64,000 bases of DNA from Buttiauxella gaviniae (GCF_040786275.1 NZ_JBFMVT010000002.1:3038001-3102000); one strand, 5' to 3'. Positions 39,759 to 48,652 are shown, counted from the first letter of the stretch. A program made the numbers and translations. Notes: a model not told the origin generated them from the letters alone.

Positions 39759-41147
39759 ATGAATAATGCAGAAAAAAGCCGCCGTGAATTTTTAAGCGGC
39801 GGGGGCAAAGTGGCCGCGGCTTGCGCACTCTTTGGCGCGACGGGGTCGATGGCGTATGCTGCGAAATCGACACCTCTTAACTGTGAGGCAGAAAATCACA
39901 TGAGCGCCATAAAAGAGTCGCACTACTACCTCGACAACGTTCTGCTGGAAGCGGGTTTTGTGCGCGACGGGCAAACTATTGTCGGCACGCAAACCGAGCT
40001 GAAAACGCTGGAAATCAAAGACGGTAAAATTGCGGCGTTGCTCGCAAATAAACAACACCCTGACGGCACGCTGGCCCATTACGATGCTGCCGGGAAACTA
40101 CTGTTGCCCGCGATGCGCGACATGCACATCCACCTCGATAAAACCTTTTACGGCGGCCCGTGGCGTGTGCATAACCGCCCGGCGGGCACCACCATTCTGG
40201 ACATGATTGCCCTGGAGCAAAAACTGCTCCCGGAACTGCAACCGGTCACGCAGGAGCGTGCGGAAAAGCTGATTGATTTGATTCAGTCGAAAGGCTCGAC
40301 TATTGCCCGCAGCCACTGCAACGTTGAGCCCGTTTCCGGGCTAAAAAACCTCGAAAACCTGCAAGCGGTGTTAGAGCGCCGAAAAGCCGGGTTTAGCTGC
40401 GAAATCGTGGCGTTTCCGCAGCACGGTTTGCTCCATTCCAACTCCGTACAACTGATGCGGGATGCGATGCAAGCGGGCGCTCACTACGTCGGCGGGCTTG
40501 ACCCGACGAACGTGGACGGCGCGATGGAAAAATCCTTAGACACCATGTTCCAGATAGCCATCGACTATAAAAAAGGCGTCGATATTCATCTGCATGAAAC
40601 CAGCCCGGCAGGCATTGCCGCGGTGAATTATATGGTTGAAACGGTGGAGAAAACCCCGGAGCTGAAAGGCAAACTCACCATCAGCCACGCCTTTGCACTG
40701 GCTATGATGAACGAGCAGCAGGTGGATGAAATTGCCACCCGCATGGCGGCGCAGCAAATTACTATTGCCTCGACGGTGCCGATTGGCACCATGCACATGC
40801 CGCTCAAACAGTTGCAAGAGAAGGGCGTGTTTGTGATGACCGGCACCGACAGTGTTATCGACCACTGGTCGCCGTATGGCCTGGGCGACATGCTGGAAAA
40901 AGCTAACCTGTATGCGCAGCTCTATGTCCGCGTCAGCGAATTGAACCTTTCCCGCTCGCTGGCGATTGCCACCGGGAACGTGCTGCCGCTTAACGATAAA
41001 GGTGAGCGCGTGTGGCCAAAAGTGCAGGATGAGGCGAGTTTCGTGCTGGTGGACGCTTCCTGTTCCGCCGAAGCCGTGGCGCGAATTTCCCCACGCACCG
41101 CGACATTCCATCAGGGGAACCTGGTTTGGGGCGCGCTTAGCGTGTAG
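39759..41147 (+). CDS. yahJ: Tat-exported amidohydrolase YahJ (deaminase-like)
   Basis: Metal-dependent amidohydrolase of the cytosine-deaminase-like group, 462 residues (E. coli YahJ 460). A twin-arginine signal is visible: SRREFL at 7-12, a hydrophobic stretch to about 33 and AYA before the expected cleavage at about 34. The metal-binding HxH pair is His123 and His125 (DMHIHLDKTF). Later ligands are in HLHET and HWSPYG. It would act on a ring substrate in the periplasm before uptake. The substrate is not known. Confidence 0.9.
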   Translation: MNNAEKSRREFLSGGGKVAAACALFGATGSMAYAAKSTPLNCEAENHMSAIKESHYYLDNVLLEAGFVRDGQTIVGTQTELKTLEIKDGKIAALLANKQHPDGTLAHYDAAGKLLLPAMRDMHIHLDKTFYGGPWRVHNRPAGTTILDMIALEQKLLPELQPVTQERAEKLIDLIQSKGSTIARSHCNVEPVSGLKNLENLQAVLERRKAGFSCEIVAFPQHGLLHSNSVQLMRDAMQAGAHYVGGLDPTNVDGAMEKSLDTMFQIAIDYKKGVDIHLHETSPAGIAAVNYMVETVEKTPELKGKLTISHAFALAMMNEQQVDEIATRMAAQQITIASTVPIGTMHMPLKQLQEKGVFVMTGTDSVIDHWSPYGLGDMLEKANLYAQLYVRVSELNLSRSLAIATGNVLPLNDKGERVWPKVQDEASFVLVDASCSAEAVARISPRTATFHQGNLVWGALSV

Positions 41148-41152
41148 TTAAT

Positions 41153-41187
41153 AAAACCCTGCATAATCTGACTATGCAGGGTTTTTT
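41153..41187 (+). terminator. Terminator after yahJ
   Basis: AAAACCCTGCATA pairs with TATGCAGGGTTTTTT around a short loop, with a six-T run. It ends the yah operon. Confidence 0.9.
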
Positions 41188-41286
41188 ACCGGATAAAAGT
41201 TTAGTTTCATTCATTAAATTATTAACGTAAAAAACCTCTCCGTAATAAATATCACTCCTGCCAGATTTATTTTCCAGAATGTTTTC

Positions 41287-41323
41287 ATTATATCAATATT
41301 TTATATAATTAATGTTGGATGAT
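41287..41323 (+). promoter_or_regulatory. Shared 37-bp motif, copy A (before first MFS carrier)
   Basis: Begins ATTATATCAATATTTT and ends GTTGGATGAT. It is 31 of 37 identical to 42910-42946. It lies 86 bases upstream of the carrier start. It is a candidate binding site for the LysR regulator at 44378-45292. Confidence 0.65.
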
Positions 41324-41408
41324 AACTGAAAATAAACAATCATAATCAATTTCGCAACACTAATAAAAATACTCATTACCCTACAAACCTCACAGAGGAT
41401 CTCCTCTT

Positions 41409-42719
41409 ATGTCTACAGAACTCGAAGCTCGGGTGCTGCGAAAAATTACGCTTCGTATCATTCCCTTTATCATGTTGCTCTATTTTATTGCTTTTCTGGA
41501 TAGGGTAAATATCGGCTTTGCGGCATTAACGATGAACCAGGAATTAGGCTTTTCCCCAACGGTTTTTGGAATCGGGGCGGGGATATTTTTCCTGGGTTAT
41601 TTTCTGTTTGAAGTCCCCTCCAACCTCATTCTTAATAAAGTGGGCGCGAGGATTTGGATTGCTCGCGTGATGATTACATGGGGCCTGGTTTCTGGCGGCA
41701 TGGCTTTTGTGCAGGGCACCACCAGTTTCTATATTCTGCGTTTTTTACTTGGCGTTGCCGAAGCGGGATTTTTCCCCGGCATCATTCTCTATTTAAGTTT
41801 TTGGTTTCCCATGAAACGCCGCGCCCAGGTAACGGCAATCTTTATGGCGGCAGCTCCGTTATCGACGGCGCTTGGCTCGCCTATTTCCGGCGCTCTGCTG
41901 GAGTTACACGGTTTTCTTGGCTGGTCAGGATGGAAATGGATGTTTGTGCTGGAGGCGATTCCTGCGGTAATCCTGGGCTGCGTAGTCTTGTTCTGGCTAA
42001 CAGACCGGCCTGAAAAAGCGAAGTGGTTAACGGATGAAGAGCGTAACTGGCTTAGCCAGACCATGGCGGCTGAACAGAGTTCAAAGGCGGGCGCAGCCCA
42101 TGCCAGCGTCTGGAAAGGTTTGGCTGATAAGCGCGTGATTGCGCTCTCGCTGGTCTATTTCGGAACTTCCGCAGGTTTATATACGCTTGGCATCTGGTCG
42201 CCGCAAATTATCAAAGCGTTTGGTATGAGTTCCTTGCAGGTCGGGCTTTTGAATGCCATTCCTGCGGTGATCGCCGTGGTGGCTATGGTGCTCTGGGCGC
42301 GGCATTCGGATAAAAAAGTGGAGCGTACCTGGCATATTATTGCAGCCTGTATGCTGGCGGCGGTGGGGTTGGTTTATGCCGGAATGGTGACCACCGTTGT
42401 CACCGCGATTATCGCCTTAACGCTTGTGAACGTAGGGATTAGCGCCTCAAAACCGCCGCTTTGGAGCATGCCGACTATGTTTTTGTCCGGCTCTGCGGCA
42501 GCAGCGGGTATTGCCACCATAAACTCGATTGGTAATTTGGGGGGCTTCGTCGGCCCGGTGATGATTGGCGTCATTAAAGAGCATACCGGCAGTTTTACCG
42601 GCGGGTTACTGTTTGTCGCGGCGCTTTTATGCCTGTCATCGATTCTGGTTTGGGTGCTTTCCAGAAGTACCAGCCAGAATAAAGACGCTTACCAGCCAAC
42701 GCGTTCTAAATCGTCCTGA
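41409..42719 (+). CDS. MFS transporter, anion:cation symporter family (tartrate-type), first copy
   Basis: Major facilitator of 436 residues with 12 membrane segments. The opening ITLRIIPFIMLLYFIAFLDRVNIGFAAL is the family signature for carboxylate carriers (TtuB-like). Downstream neighbours (tartrate dehydrogenase, glycerate kinase) point to tartrate or a related hydroxydicarboxylate. A paralogue lies 325 bases further on, with similar sequence throughout. Each has its own upstream motif, so each may have its own promoter. Confidence 0.88.
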   Translation: MSTELEARVLRKITLRIIPFIMLLYFIAFLDRVNIGFAALTMNQELGFSPTVFGIGAGIFFLGYFLFEVPSNLILNKVGARIWIARVMITWGLVSGGMAFVQGTTSFYILRFLLGVAEAGFFPGIILYLSFWFPMKRRAQVTAIFMAAAPLSTALGSPISGALLELHGFLGWSGWKWMFVLEAIPAVILGCVVLFWLTDRPEKAKWLTDEERNWLSQTMAAEQSSKAGAAHASVWKGLADKRVIALSLVYFGTSAGLYTLGIWSPQIIKAFGMSSLQVGLLNAIPAVIAVVAMVLWARHSDKKVERTWHIIAACMLAAVGLVYAGMVTTVVTAIIALTLVNVGISASKPPLWSMPTMFLSGSAAAAGIATINSIGNLGGFVGPVMIGVIKEHTGSFTGGLLFVAALLCLSSILVWVLSRSTSQNKDAYQPTRSKSS

Positions 42720-42727
42720 TGTCGTAA

Positions 42728-42748
42728 CGGCTACCTGAGCGGTAGCCG
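42728..42748 (+). terminator. Hairpin after the first MFS carrier
   Basis: CGGCTACC and GGTAGCCG form a perfect 8-bp stem with a TGAGC loop, eight bases after the stop, followed by CTTAATAATTT. The 325-base gap to the second carrier also holds shared motif copy B; no gene is visible. Confidence 0.65.
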
Positions 42749-42909
42749 CTTAATAATTTCTGCTTATTTGAAATGCATCACAAATATCACATCTGCGCTT
42801 AGTCACTTTATTAGCTATTTTCTGATCAGAAAAATCGCATAGCTGATGTTCCCCTCCCGCCACGCGCTTGTTGTTCTATGATTGATTCACGTTCATTTCT
42901 GATAAAACG

Positions 42910-42946
42910 ATTATAGCAATTTTTTATACAATCACGGTTGGATGAT
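42910..42946 (+). promoter_or_regulatory. Shared 37-bp motif, copy B (before second MFS carrier)
   Basis: Begins ATTATAGCAATTTTTT and ends GTTGGATGAT. It lies 98 bases before the second carrier start. Its position and near identity to copy A suggest a common regulator. Confidence 0.65.
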
Positions 42947-43044
42947 GGCCGCTATTGAAGGGTGCATATTTTATTTACCGGACTGGAGTGTTTATACCGG
43001 TATAAAAGGCGACTAATGATTTATTAAAATAATGGAACCTGGCT

Positions 43045-44340
43045 ATGACGCATTCAATAGAACACCTCACCCTTAAAAAGATTACCTGGCGAATTGTCCC
43101 TTTTGTGATGTTCGCTTATTTCATTGCTTTTTTTGACAGAATCAATATTGGTTTTGCCGCATTAACCATGAATGAAGACTTAGGATTTTCCTCAACGGTA
43201 TTTGGTATCGGCGCGGGAATGTTTTTCATCGGGTATTTTCTCACCGATATTCCTTCAAATATTATTTTGCAAAAAGTTGGTCCGAGAATTTGGCTTGCAC
43301 GAATTATGATCAGTTGGGGTGCGATTGCCGCTTGCATGATGTTTGTGGAAACCGCAACCGGATTCTATATTTTGCGGTTTTTGTTAGGCGTGGCAGAAGC
43401 GGGATTTTTCTCCGGTATCATTCTCTACCTGAGCACTTGGTTTCCCATTAAACGCCGGGCGCAGGTGATTGCCTTTTTCATGGCAGCGGCACCCATTTCG
43501 TCAATGTTGGGCTCACCTCTGGCCGGAACGATTTTAAGTTTGCACGGCGCATTCGGTCTGAAAGGCTGGCAGCTTATGTTTATGCTGGATGCAGCAGCGG
43601 CTATTTTGCTGGGTATTTTCACCTTCTTTTATTTAAACGATAAACCGGAAAAAAACCGCTGGCTCTCGCAGAAAGAGACTGACTGGCTTATTGCGACGCT
43701 TGCCCAGGAGCGCAGCGGCCAGGGAGAACAGGTGAAAAGCAGCATCTGGAAAGGATTGACCGACCCACGCGTATTAACCCTTGCCGTTGTCTATTTCGGC
43801 ACCTCTGCGGGGCTCTATTCGCTGAATATTTGGTCTCCGCAATTTATTAAATCTTTTGGCCTGACCACCTTCCAGATTGGTTTTGTGAATGCTATTCCGG
43901 CAGCGCTCTCGATCATTGCCATGATTCTTTGGGCAAGGCATTCGGATAAAACCAAAGAGAGAACGTGGCATGTGGTGAGTGCCTGTTTACTGGCCTGTGT
44001 CGGGTTTATTGTTGCGGGTTCGGTGCATTCTCTGCCGCTGGCTATTTTCGCGCTGATTCTGGCGAACATCGGTATTTCGTCGTGTAAACCGCCGCTCTGG
44101 AGTATTCCATCCCTCTTTTTAAATGGCCCGGCGGCAGCGGCGGGCCTTGCGGCAATCAACTCAATCGGGAATTTGGGTGGATTTGCGGGGCCTGCGGTTA
44201 TTGGCTGGCTGAAAGAAACTACCGGTGATTTCTCGCTGGCACTCTATTGCGTGGCGGGTATGCTGATGATCTCCGCGTTACTGACGCTCTCAATTGAGAT
44301 CAATCGCAAACGGAAGGCGTTGAAAAACTCTCTCGCGTGA
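43045..44340 (+). CDS. MFS transporter, anion:cation symporter family, second copy
   Basis: Major facilitator of 431 residues, a clear paralogue of the 41409-42719 protein (ITWRIVPFVMFAYFIAFFDRINIGFAALTMNEDLGFS; GVAEAGFFSGIILYLSTWFP). Twelve membrane segments are expected. The gene ends 38 bases before the convergent LysR gene, with a bidirectional hairpin between them. It may carry a stereoisomer of tartrate or a related acid, as the two copies are not identical. Confidence 0.88.
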   Translation: MTHSIEHLTLKKITWRIVPFVMFAYFIAFFDRINIGFAALTMNEDLGFSSTVFGIGAGMFFIGYFLTDIPSNIILQKVGPRIWLARIMISWGAIAACMMFVETATGFYILRFLLGVAEAGFFSGIILYLSTWFPIKRRAQVIAFFMAAAPISSMLGSPLAGTILSLHGAFGLKGWQLMFMLDAAAAILLGIFTFFYLNDKPEKNRWLSQKETDWLIATLAQERSGQGEQVKSSIWKGLTDPRVLTLAVVYFGTSAGLYSLNIWSPQFIKSFGLTTFQIGFVNAIPAALSIIAMILWARHSDKTKERTWHVVSACLLACVGFIVAGSVHSLPLAIFALILANIGISSCKPPLWSIPSLFLNGPAAAAGLAAINSIGNLGGFAGPAVIGWLKETTGDFSLALYCVAGMLMISALLTLSIEINRKRKALKNSLA

Positions 44341-44353
44341 TGTAAATCCAGAC

Positions 44354-44379
44354 AAAGCGCCAGCGTAGCGGCGCTTTTT
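44354..44379 (+). terminator. Hairpin between the second carrier and the LysR gene
   Basis: AAAGCGCC and GGCGCTTTTT form a stem with a T run on the plus strand. It overlaps the last bases of the convergent LysR gene. Confidence 0.8.
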
Positions 44380-45292
44380 AATATTGCTGAGCAATGACCT
44401 CTAATTCCTGCATCACCACTTTCATCATATTGTCGCGCGTTTCATCCCGGGAATCTTTTACCCAAACGGCGGAGAGCGGTAATTTAGTTCTGATTGTTTG
44501 ATACTCTTTTGCCAACGGAATGAATTTCACATTCATGGCAGACATTCGGGCAACCCACTTCGGCATAATTGCCGCACCCAATTCGGCGGCGACCATATTA
44601 ATAATCGTCTGTTTTTCATCGGCAATTTTTACCAGTTGCGGTTTAAAACTGGCGCAGTCAAATAAACTCATGGTGAGATCATAGCTGTGAGGGCGAACTC
44701 TCCTTTCAGGAACAATCAGCGGAACATTCATTAGATCGTCGACGTATATTTCATTACGCTGCGAGAGGCGGTGTTTATCCGATATGGCTAAAACGACATC
44801 TTCATAGAAAAGAAACTGATTTTCCAGGGCGTCATCCATATGTTCCGTTGGGCGCATAAAAATCACATCCAGGCGGCCAGATTTTAATTTTGGTAATAAT
44901 TTGGAGCTTTTATCTTCGACGATTTGAATATCTACGTCAGGCCAACTATCGCGGAAAACATGTAAAACGTGAGGGACTAAACTGACCACCGCGCTATCGA
45001 TGGCACCGATGCGTAAACGCCCGGCGTTTTGCCGCGCCAGCTTCCTGAAGCGCTGTTGCAGGTGGTCTGCTCGCTCGACGATTTCACGCGCCTCCTCAAG
45101 AAAAAGTGCGCCGTGTGGAGTGAGGGAAACATTGCGTGTTGAGCGCGAAAGTAGCCGCGTTCCGAGATCTTCTTCGAGTAATTTGATGTAGCGCCCAAGT
45201 GCGGAAGGCAGCATATCCAGCCGCTGTGCCGCATGCCCAAAATGCAGTTCTTCGGCGACGGCGATAAAACATCGAAGCTGATTAAGTTCCAC
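44378..45292 (-). CDS. LysR-family regulator (probable tartrate operon regulator)
   Basis: Regulator of 304 residues with a standard N-terminal HTH (FIAVAEELHFGHAAQRLDMLPSALGRYIKLLEEDLGTRLLSR) and an effector domain. The HFGHAAQRL type is common in regulators of aromatic and carboxylic acid pathways. It is divergent from the tartrate dehydrogenase gene with 245 bases between, which hold motif copy C. It is the likely controller of the carriers and ttuC/ttuD-like genes, as TtuA is in Agrobacterium vitis. Confidence 0.85.
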   Translation of the reverse strand: MELNQLRCFIAVAEELHFGHAAQRLDMLPSALGRYIKLLEEDLGTRLLSRSTRNVSLTPHGALFLEEAREIVERADHLQQRFRKLARQNAGRLRIGAIDSAVVSLVPHVLHVFRDSWPDVDIQIVEDKSSKLLPKLKSGRLDVIFMRPTEHMDDALENQFLFYEDVVLAISDKHRLSQRNEIYVDDLMNVPLIVPERRVRPHSYDLTMSLFDCASFKPQLVKIADEKQTIINMVAAELGAAIMPKWVARMSAMNVKFIPLAKEYQTIRTKLPLSAVWVKDSRDETRDNMMKVVMQELEVIAQQY

Positions 45293-45306
45293 ACACTCCC
45301 CTTAGG

Positions 45307-45343
45307 ATTATATCAATTTTTTGCATAAACGGATGCGAGTGAT
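45307..45343 (+). promoter_or_regulatory. Shared motif, copy C (LysR/dehydrogenase divergent gap)
   Basis: ATTATATCAATTTTTT (first 16 bases) is nearly identical to copies A and B; the right part is less alike but keeps a GGATG and the final TGAT. It lies 15 bases upstream of the LysR gene, the position of an autoregulatory LysR site. Confidence 0.6.
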
Positions 45344-45537
45344 ACTAATGACTTTCTATGCATAATGATAGTTGTCCGGCGTCAATCATTAATTGGAATC
45401 CATAATAATGTGACGCACCTAAAATAATTAGAATATAAACCTGCATATGGCTATTTTTGAAAAACAGGCATCATTAAACCTTTTTTGATGCACCAAAAAT
45501 CGACTGAAAAATATAATCCTTATACGGAGTCTTACCT

Positions 45538-46605
45538 ATGCGTAACTACAAAATTGCTGCTATTCCTGCTGACGGTATTGGTACTGAAGTTATTTCCGCC
45601 GGTGTGAGTGTTCTTGAGTGCCTGCAAAAAAAGGTTGGTGATCTCTCTTTCCAGATTGAACATTTTGACTGGGGTTCAGATTATTACAAAAAGAATGGCG
45701 TAATGATGCCAGAAGACGGTCTGGAGAAATTAAAAGCCTTCGACGCTATTTATTTTGGTGCCGTTGGGGCTCCGGATGTACCTGACCATATAACGCTGTG
45801 GGGTTTGCGTCTGCCTATTTGCCAGGGCTTTGACCAATACGCCAACGTGCGCCCAACTAAAATTATGCCGGGTATTCAATCGCCGCTGCGTAATGCCGGG
45901 CCGGGCGATCTCGACTGGGTTATCGTGCGTGAAAACTCGGAAGGGGAATATTCAGGGCACGGTGGCCGTGCACACCGAGGATTACCGGAAGAAGTGGGCA
46001 CCGAAGTGGCTATTTTCACCCGCGCCGGGGTCACGCGGATTATGCGTTATGCCTTTAAATTGGCGCAGTCTCGGCCACGTAAGTTATTGACGGTAGTAAC
46101 AAAGTCGAACGCCCAACGTCATGGCATGGTGATGTGGGATGAAATTGCCGCAGAAGTGGCGAAAGAATTTCCTGATGTGAGCTGGGATAAAATGCTGGTT
46201 GATGCCATGACCGTGCGTATGACCTTGCATCCGCAATCGCTGGACACCATCGTGGCGACCAACCTTCATGCCGATATTCTCTCTGATTTGGCCGGAGCGC
46301 TTGCCGGTAGCCTCGGCGTGGCACCCACCGCCAATATTGACCCTGAACGCCGCTTCCCATCAATGTTTGAACCGATTCACGGTTCTGCGTTTGATATTAC
46401 CGGCAAAGGTATTGCCAACCCGGTTGCCAGTTTCTGGACTGCCGCGCAAATGCTCGATCACCTTGGGGAACATGAAGCCTCGGCGCTGCTGATGTCGGCA
46501 GTGGAAGAGGTGTGCGCAACGGGGATCAAAACGCCGGATGTCGGCGGCAAAGCGACCACCCGGGATGTTACCGATGCGGTGATCTCCGCCATCATGAAGC
46601 GCTAA
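45538..46605 (+). CDS. Tartrate dehydrogenase / D-malate dehydrogenase (TtuC/DmlA family)
   Basis: NAD and divalent-metal enzyme of the isocitrate/isopropylmalate dehydrogenase superfamily, 355 residues. Signatures: IPADGIGTEV (8-17), VRENSEGEYSGHGGR (near 130-144), and DILSDLAGALAGSLGVAPTANI (metal and cofactor site). Homologues oxidise (+)-tartrate, meso-tartrate or D-malate; tartrate is favoured here because a glycerate kinase gene follows by 16 bases. The final substrate range cannot be read from sequence. Confidence 0.88.
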   Translation: MRNYKIAAIPADGIGTEVISAGVSVLECLQKKVGDLSFQIEHFDWGSDYYKKNGVMMPEDGLEKLKAFDAIYFGAVGAPDVPDHITLWGLRLPICQGFDQYANVRPTKIMPGIQSPLRNAGPGDLDWVIVRENSEGEYSGHGGRAHRGLPEEVGTEVAIFTRAGVTRIMRYAFKLAQSRPRKLLTVVTKSNAQRHGMVMWDEIAAEVAKEFPDVSWDKMLVDAMTVRMTLHPQSLDTIVATNLHADILSDLAGALAGSLGVAPTANIDPERRFPSMFEPIHGSAFDITGKGIANPVASFWTAAQMLDHLGEHEASALLMSAVEEVCATGIKTPDVGGKATTRDVTDAVISAIMKR

Positions 46606-46621
46606 ATATAAGGGGGAAAGG

Positions 46622-47893
46622 ATGGCAACGTGGACTAACAAAACGGCGCAGGCGGTACTGCTCGAAATGTTCAATGCGGCAATCAAAAGTGCCGATCCTC
46701 ATGCGGCGTTGATGGATGCGTTGCCGGAAAAACCCAAAGGACGTTGTATCGTTGTGGGGGCGGGAAAGGCTTCCGCTGCCATGGCAGCGGCTCTTGAAGC
46801 CGCATGGCCTGATGTGGCGCTTTCGGGTGTGGTGGTGACGCGTTACGGGCATGCGGTGCCGACTCGTCAAATCCGCATTATTGAAGCAGCGCATCCGGTT
46901 TCGGATTCCATGAGCGAAGTCGCCTCGATGCTGATTCTGGAGTCCGTTAAAAATCTGACCCCTGATGATTTAGTGATCGCTTTGATTTCCGGCGGAGGCT
47001 CTGCGTTAATGGCGCTGCCGCGCACTGGAATTACCCTCGCAGATAAGCAAGCGGTGAATAAGGCGCTGCTACGAAGCGGCGCGACAATCCAGGAGATGAA
47101 TGCGGTACGTAAACATTTCTCGGACATTAAAGGGGGGAGGCTTGCGCTGGCAGCACTTCCGGCAAAAGTTGTAACACTGGTGATCAGTGATGTGCCGGGT
47201 GATAACCCAGAAGATATTGCTTCCGGGCCAACGGTGCCGGATAGCAGTACGCTGGAGCAAGTGAGGGTGATTCTTAGCCGCTACCACATTGATCTCCCTG
47301 AGCATGTTTCGCGAGTGCTCTGTGAAAGAAGAGCGACGGTGAGTGCGGCAGATATTCAGGCGGATGTGCGCATGATCGCCACCCCTTCAAAAGCGTTACA
47401 GAGCGCGGCGGCTATTGCAGAACGAATGGGCATTACGCCGCTTATTCTCGGAGATGCCCTGGAGGGAGAAAGTGCGCAGCTTGGCATTATGATGGCGGGA
47501 ATAGCGCGCTCAGTTAAACATCACGGGCTACCGGTTAAAACGCCTGCGGTACTCCTTTCTGGCGGCGAAACCACCGTCACCATTGGGAAGGGGTCTGCGA
47601 AGCGCGGTGGGCGGAACACGGAGTTTTTATTGAGTCTGGCAAATACTCTAGCTGGTGAAGAGCAAATTTGGGCGATGGCCGGAGATAGCGACGGTATCGA
47701 TGGCACCGAAGATGCAGCAGGGGCTTTTGTCTGCCCGGACTCATTGTTTCGTGCGCGGGAACGGGAAATAAATGCGAAACAGATGCTGGATGAACACGAT
47801 AGTTACACATTCTTTGCGATGCTCAATGACCTTATTAAAACCGGCCCGACGCTGACTAACGTCAATGATATTCGCGCTATTTTGATTGTTTAA
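46622..47893 (+). CDS. MOFRL-family glycerate 2-kinase / TtuD-type protein
   Basis: Protein of 423 residues with the GckA/TtuD N-terminal domain (VVGAGKASAAMAAALE; LISGGGSALMALP) and the C-terminal MOFRL domain (KRGGRNTEFLLSLA; MAGDSDGIDGTEDAAGAF). Family members phosphorylate D-glycerate at C2; older annotations call TtuD a hydroxypyruvate reductase. It would feed glycerate from tartrate breakdown into glycolysis as 2-phosphoglycerate. It starts 16 bases after the dehydrogenase with a GGGGGAAAGG site. Confidence 0.88.
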   Translation: MATWTNKTAQAVLLEMFNAAIKSADPHAALMDALPEKPKGRCIVVGAGKASAAMAAALEAAWPDVALSGVVVTRYGHAVPTRQIRIIEAAHPVSDSMSEVASMLILESVKNLTPDDLVIALISGGGSALMALPRTGITLADKQAVNKALLRSGATIQEMNAVRKHFSDIKGGRLALAALPAKVVTLVISDVPGDNPEDIASGPTVPDSSTLEQVRVILSRYHIDLPEHVSRVLCERRATVSAADIQADVRMIATPSKALQSAAAIAERMGITPLILGDALEGESAQLGIMMAGIARSVKHHGLPVKTPAVLLSGGETTVTIGKGSAKRGGRNTEFLLSLANTLAGEEQIWAMAGDSDGIDGTEDAAGAFVCPDSLFRAREREINAKQMLDEHDSYTFFAMLNDLIKTGPTLTNVNDIRAILIV

Positions 47894-47954
47894 AAAAGAG
47901 ATTTTGCTCGAATCTTTTTTCTGGAAAGACGTGTCTGAAATTAATTTCTTATAA

Positions 47955-47981
47955 AAAAGGGCAACCTAAAGTTGCCCTTTT
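47955..47981. terminator. Bidirectional terminator
   Basis: AAAAGGGCAAC and GTTGCCCTTTT form a perfect 11-bp stem with A and T runs on both sides. It serves the glycerate kinase gene (plus) and the BhsA-like gene (minus), which converge here. Confidence 0.9.
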
Positions 47982-47999
47982 CTTTAAATCAGTATGGAC

Positions 48000-48278
48000 T
48001 TATTTTTTCTTGTAAACGTCTGCGGTGCCATGGATTTTATTTTCGGTGTCTGCGGAAGTCACAACGTAGAATTGACCGCCCAGTTCGTCAGCTTTTTTGG
48101 AAAGCTCTTCTTTGGCATCACTCGGTGCAGTTTCACCGGAGGTAGTAATGGTGCCAATTTTCACGTACTGATCTTTATGGTCATTTAATGCTTCCTTAGT
48201 CAATAATTCAGCCGATACCGCACCGAAAGAGACTGCACCCAAAGTTAACGCAACCAAAATACCCTTAGCTATCTTCAT
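48000..48278 (-). CDS. BhsA/McbA/YdgH (DUF1471) family periplasmic stress protein
   Basis: Small secreted protein of 92 residues. A cleavable signal peptide is visible (MKIAKGILVALTLGAVSFGAVSA). The mature part is the DUF1471 fold, with VKIGTITTSGETAPSDAKEELSKKADELGG and YVVTSADTENKIHGTADVYKK. Family members are induced by acid, peroxide or chlorine stress. Start chosen at MKIAKG because a GAGGT site lies six bases upstream; an ATG four codons earlier overlaps that site. Confidence 0.85.
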   Translation of the reverse strand: MKIAKGILVALTLGAVSFGAVSAELLTKEALNDHKDQYVKIGTITTSGETAPSDAKEELSKKADELGGQFYVVTSADTENKIHGTADVYKKK

Positions 48279-48392
48279 GACGTACCTCATTTTTGATAAT
48301 GGAAGATCACGTGTTTTCCCTACTTTAAGACTATGGTTCAGAAATACGATTCTTGCCAGGCAGTTACAGCGTAATCAATAATTATTCTTTCA

Positions 48393-48516
48393 ATACCCGT
48401 CATACTTCAAGTTGCCTGTGCGTTGGCTTTCCTCACTCACCCCCGTCACTTACTGGAGTAAGCTCCAGGGATTCACTGCGTCACCGCCTGCCTGCAACTC
48501 GAATTATTTTGGGTAT
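48393..48516 (+). repeat. Single ERIC (IRU) element
   Basis: A complete 124-base element from ATACCCGTCATACTTCAAGT to AATTATTTTGGGTAT. The core CACTTACTGGAGTAAGCTCC followed by AGGGATTCAC matches the classical ERIC consensus better than the tandem array copies. It occupies the 374-base gap between the BhsA-like gene and ydhS; the rest of the gap holds promoter-like A/T-rich sequence and no gene. Confidence 0.93.
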
Positions 48517-48652
48517 ACATTTAAATTTTGAAGCCGGGTTTTCACCTTCGGCTATAATTTTTTAATCGCTATTTTTTCGATTTTTAGCTTTTGGTGAGCC
48601 TGATTCCGGGCGTACGAATGGACGATAAGAAGATAACGCTGGATGAGAATTG

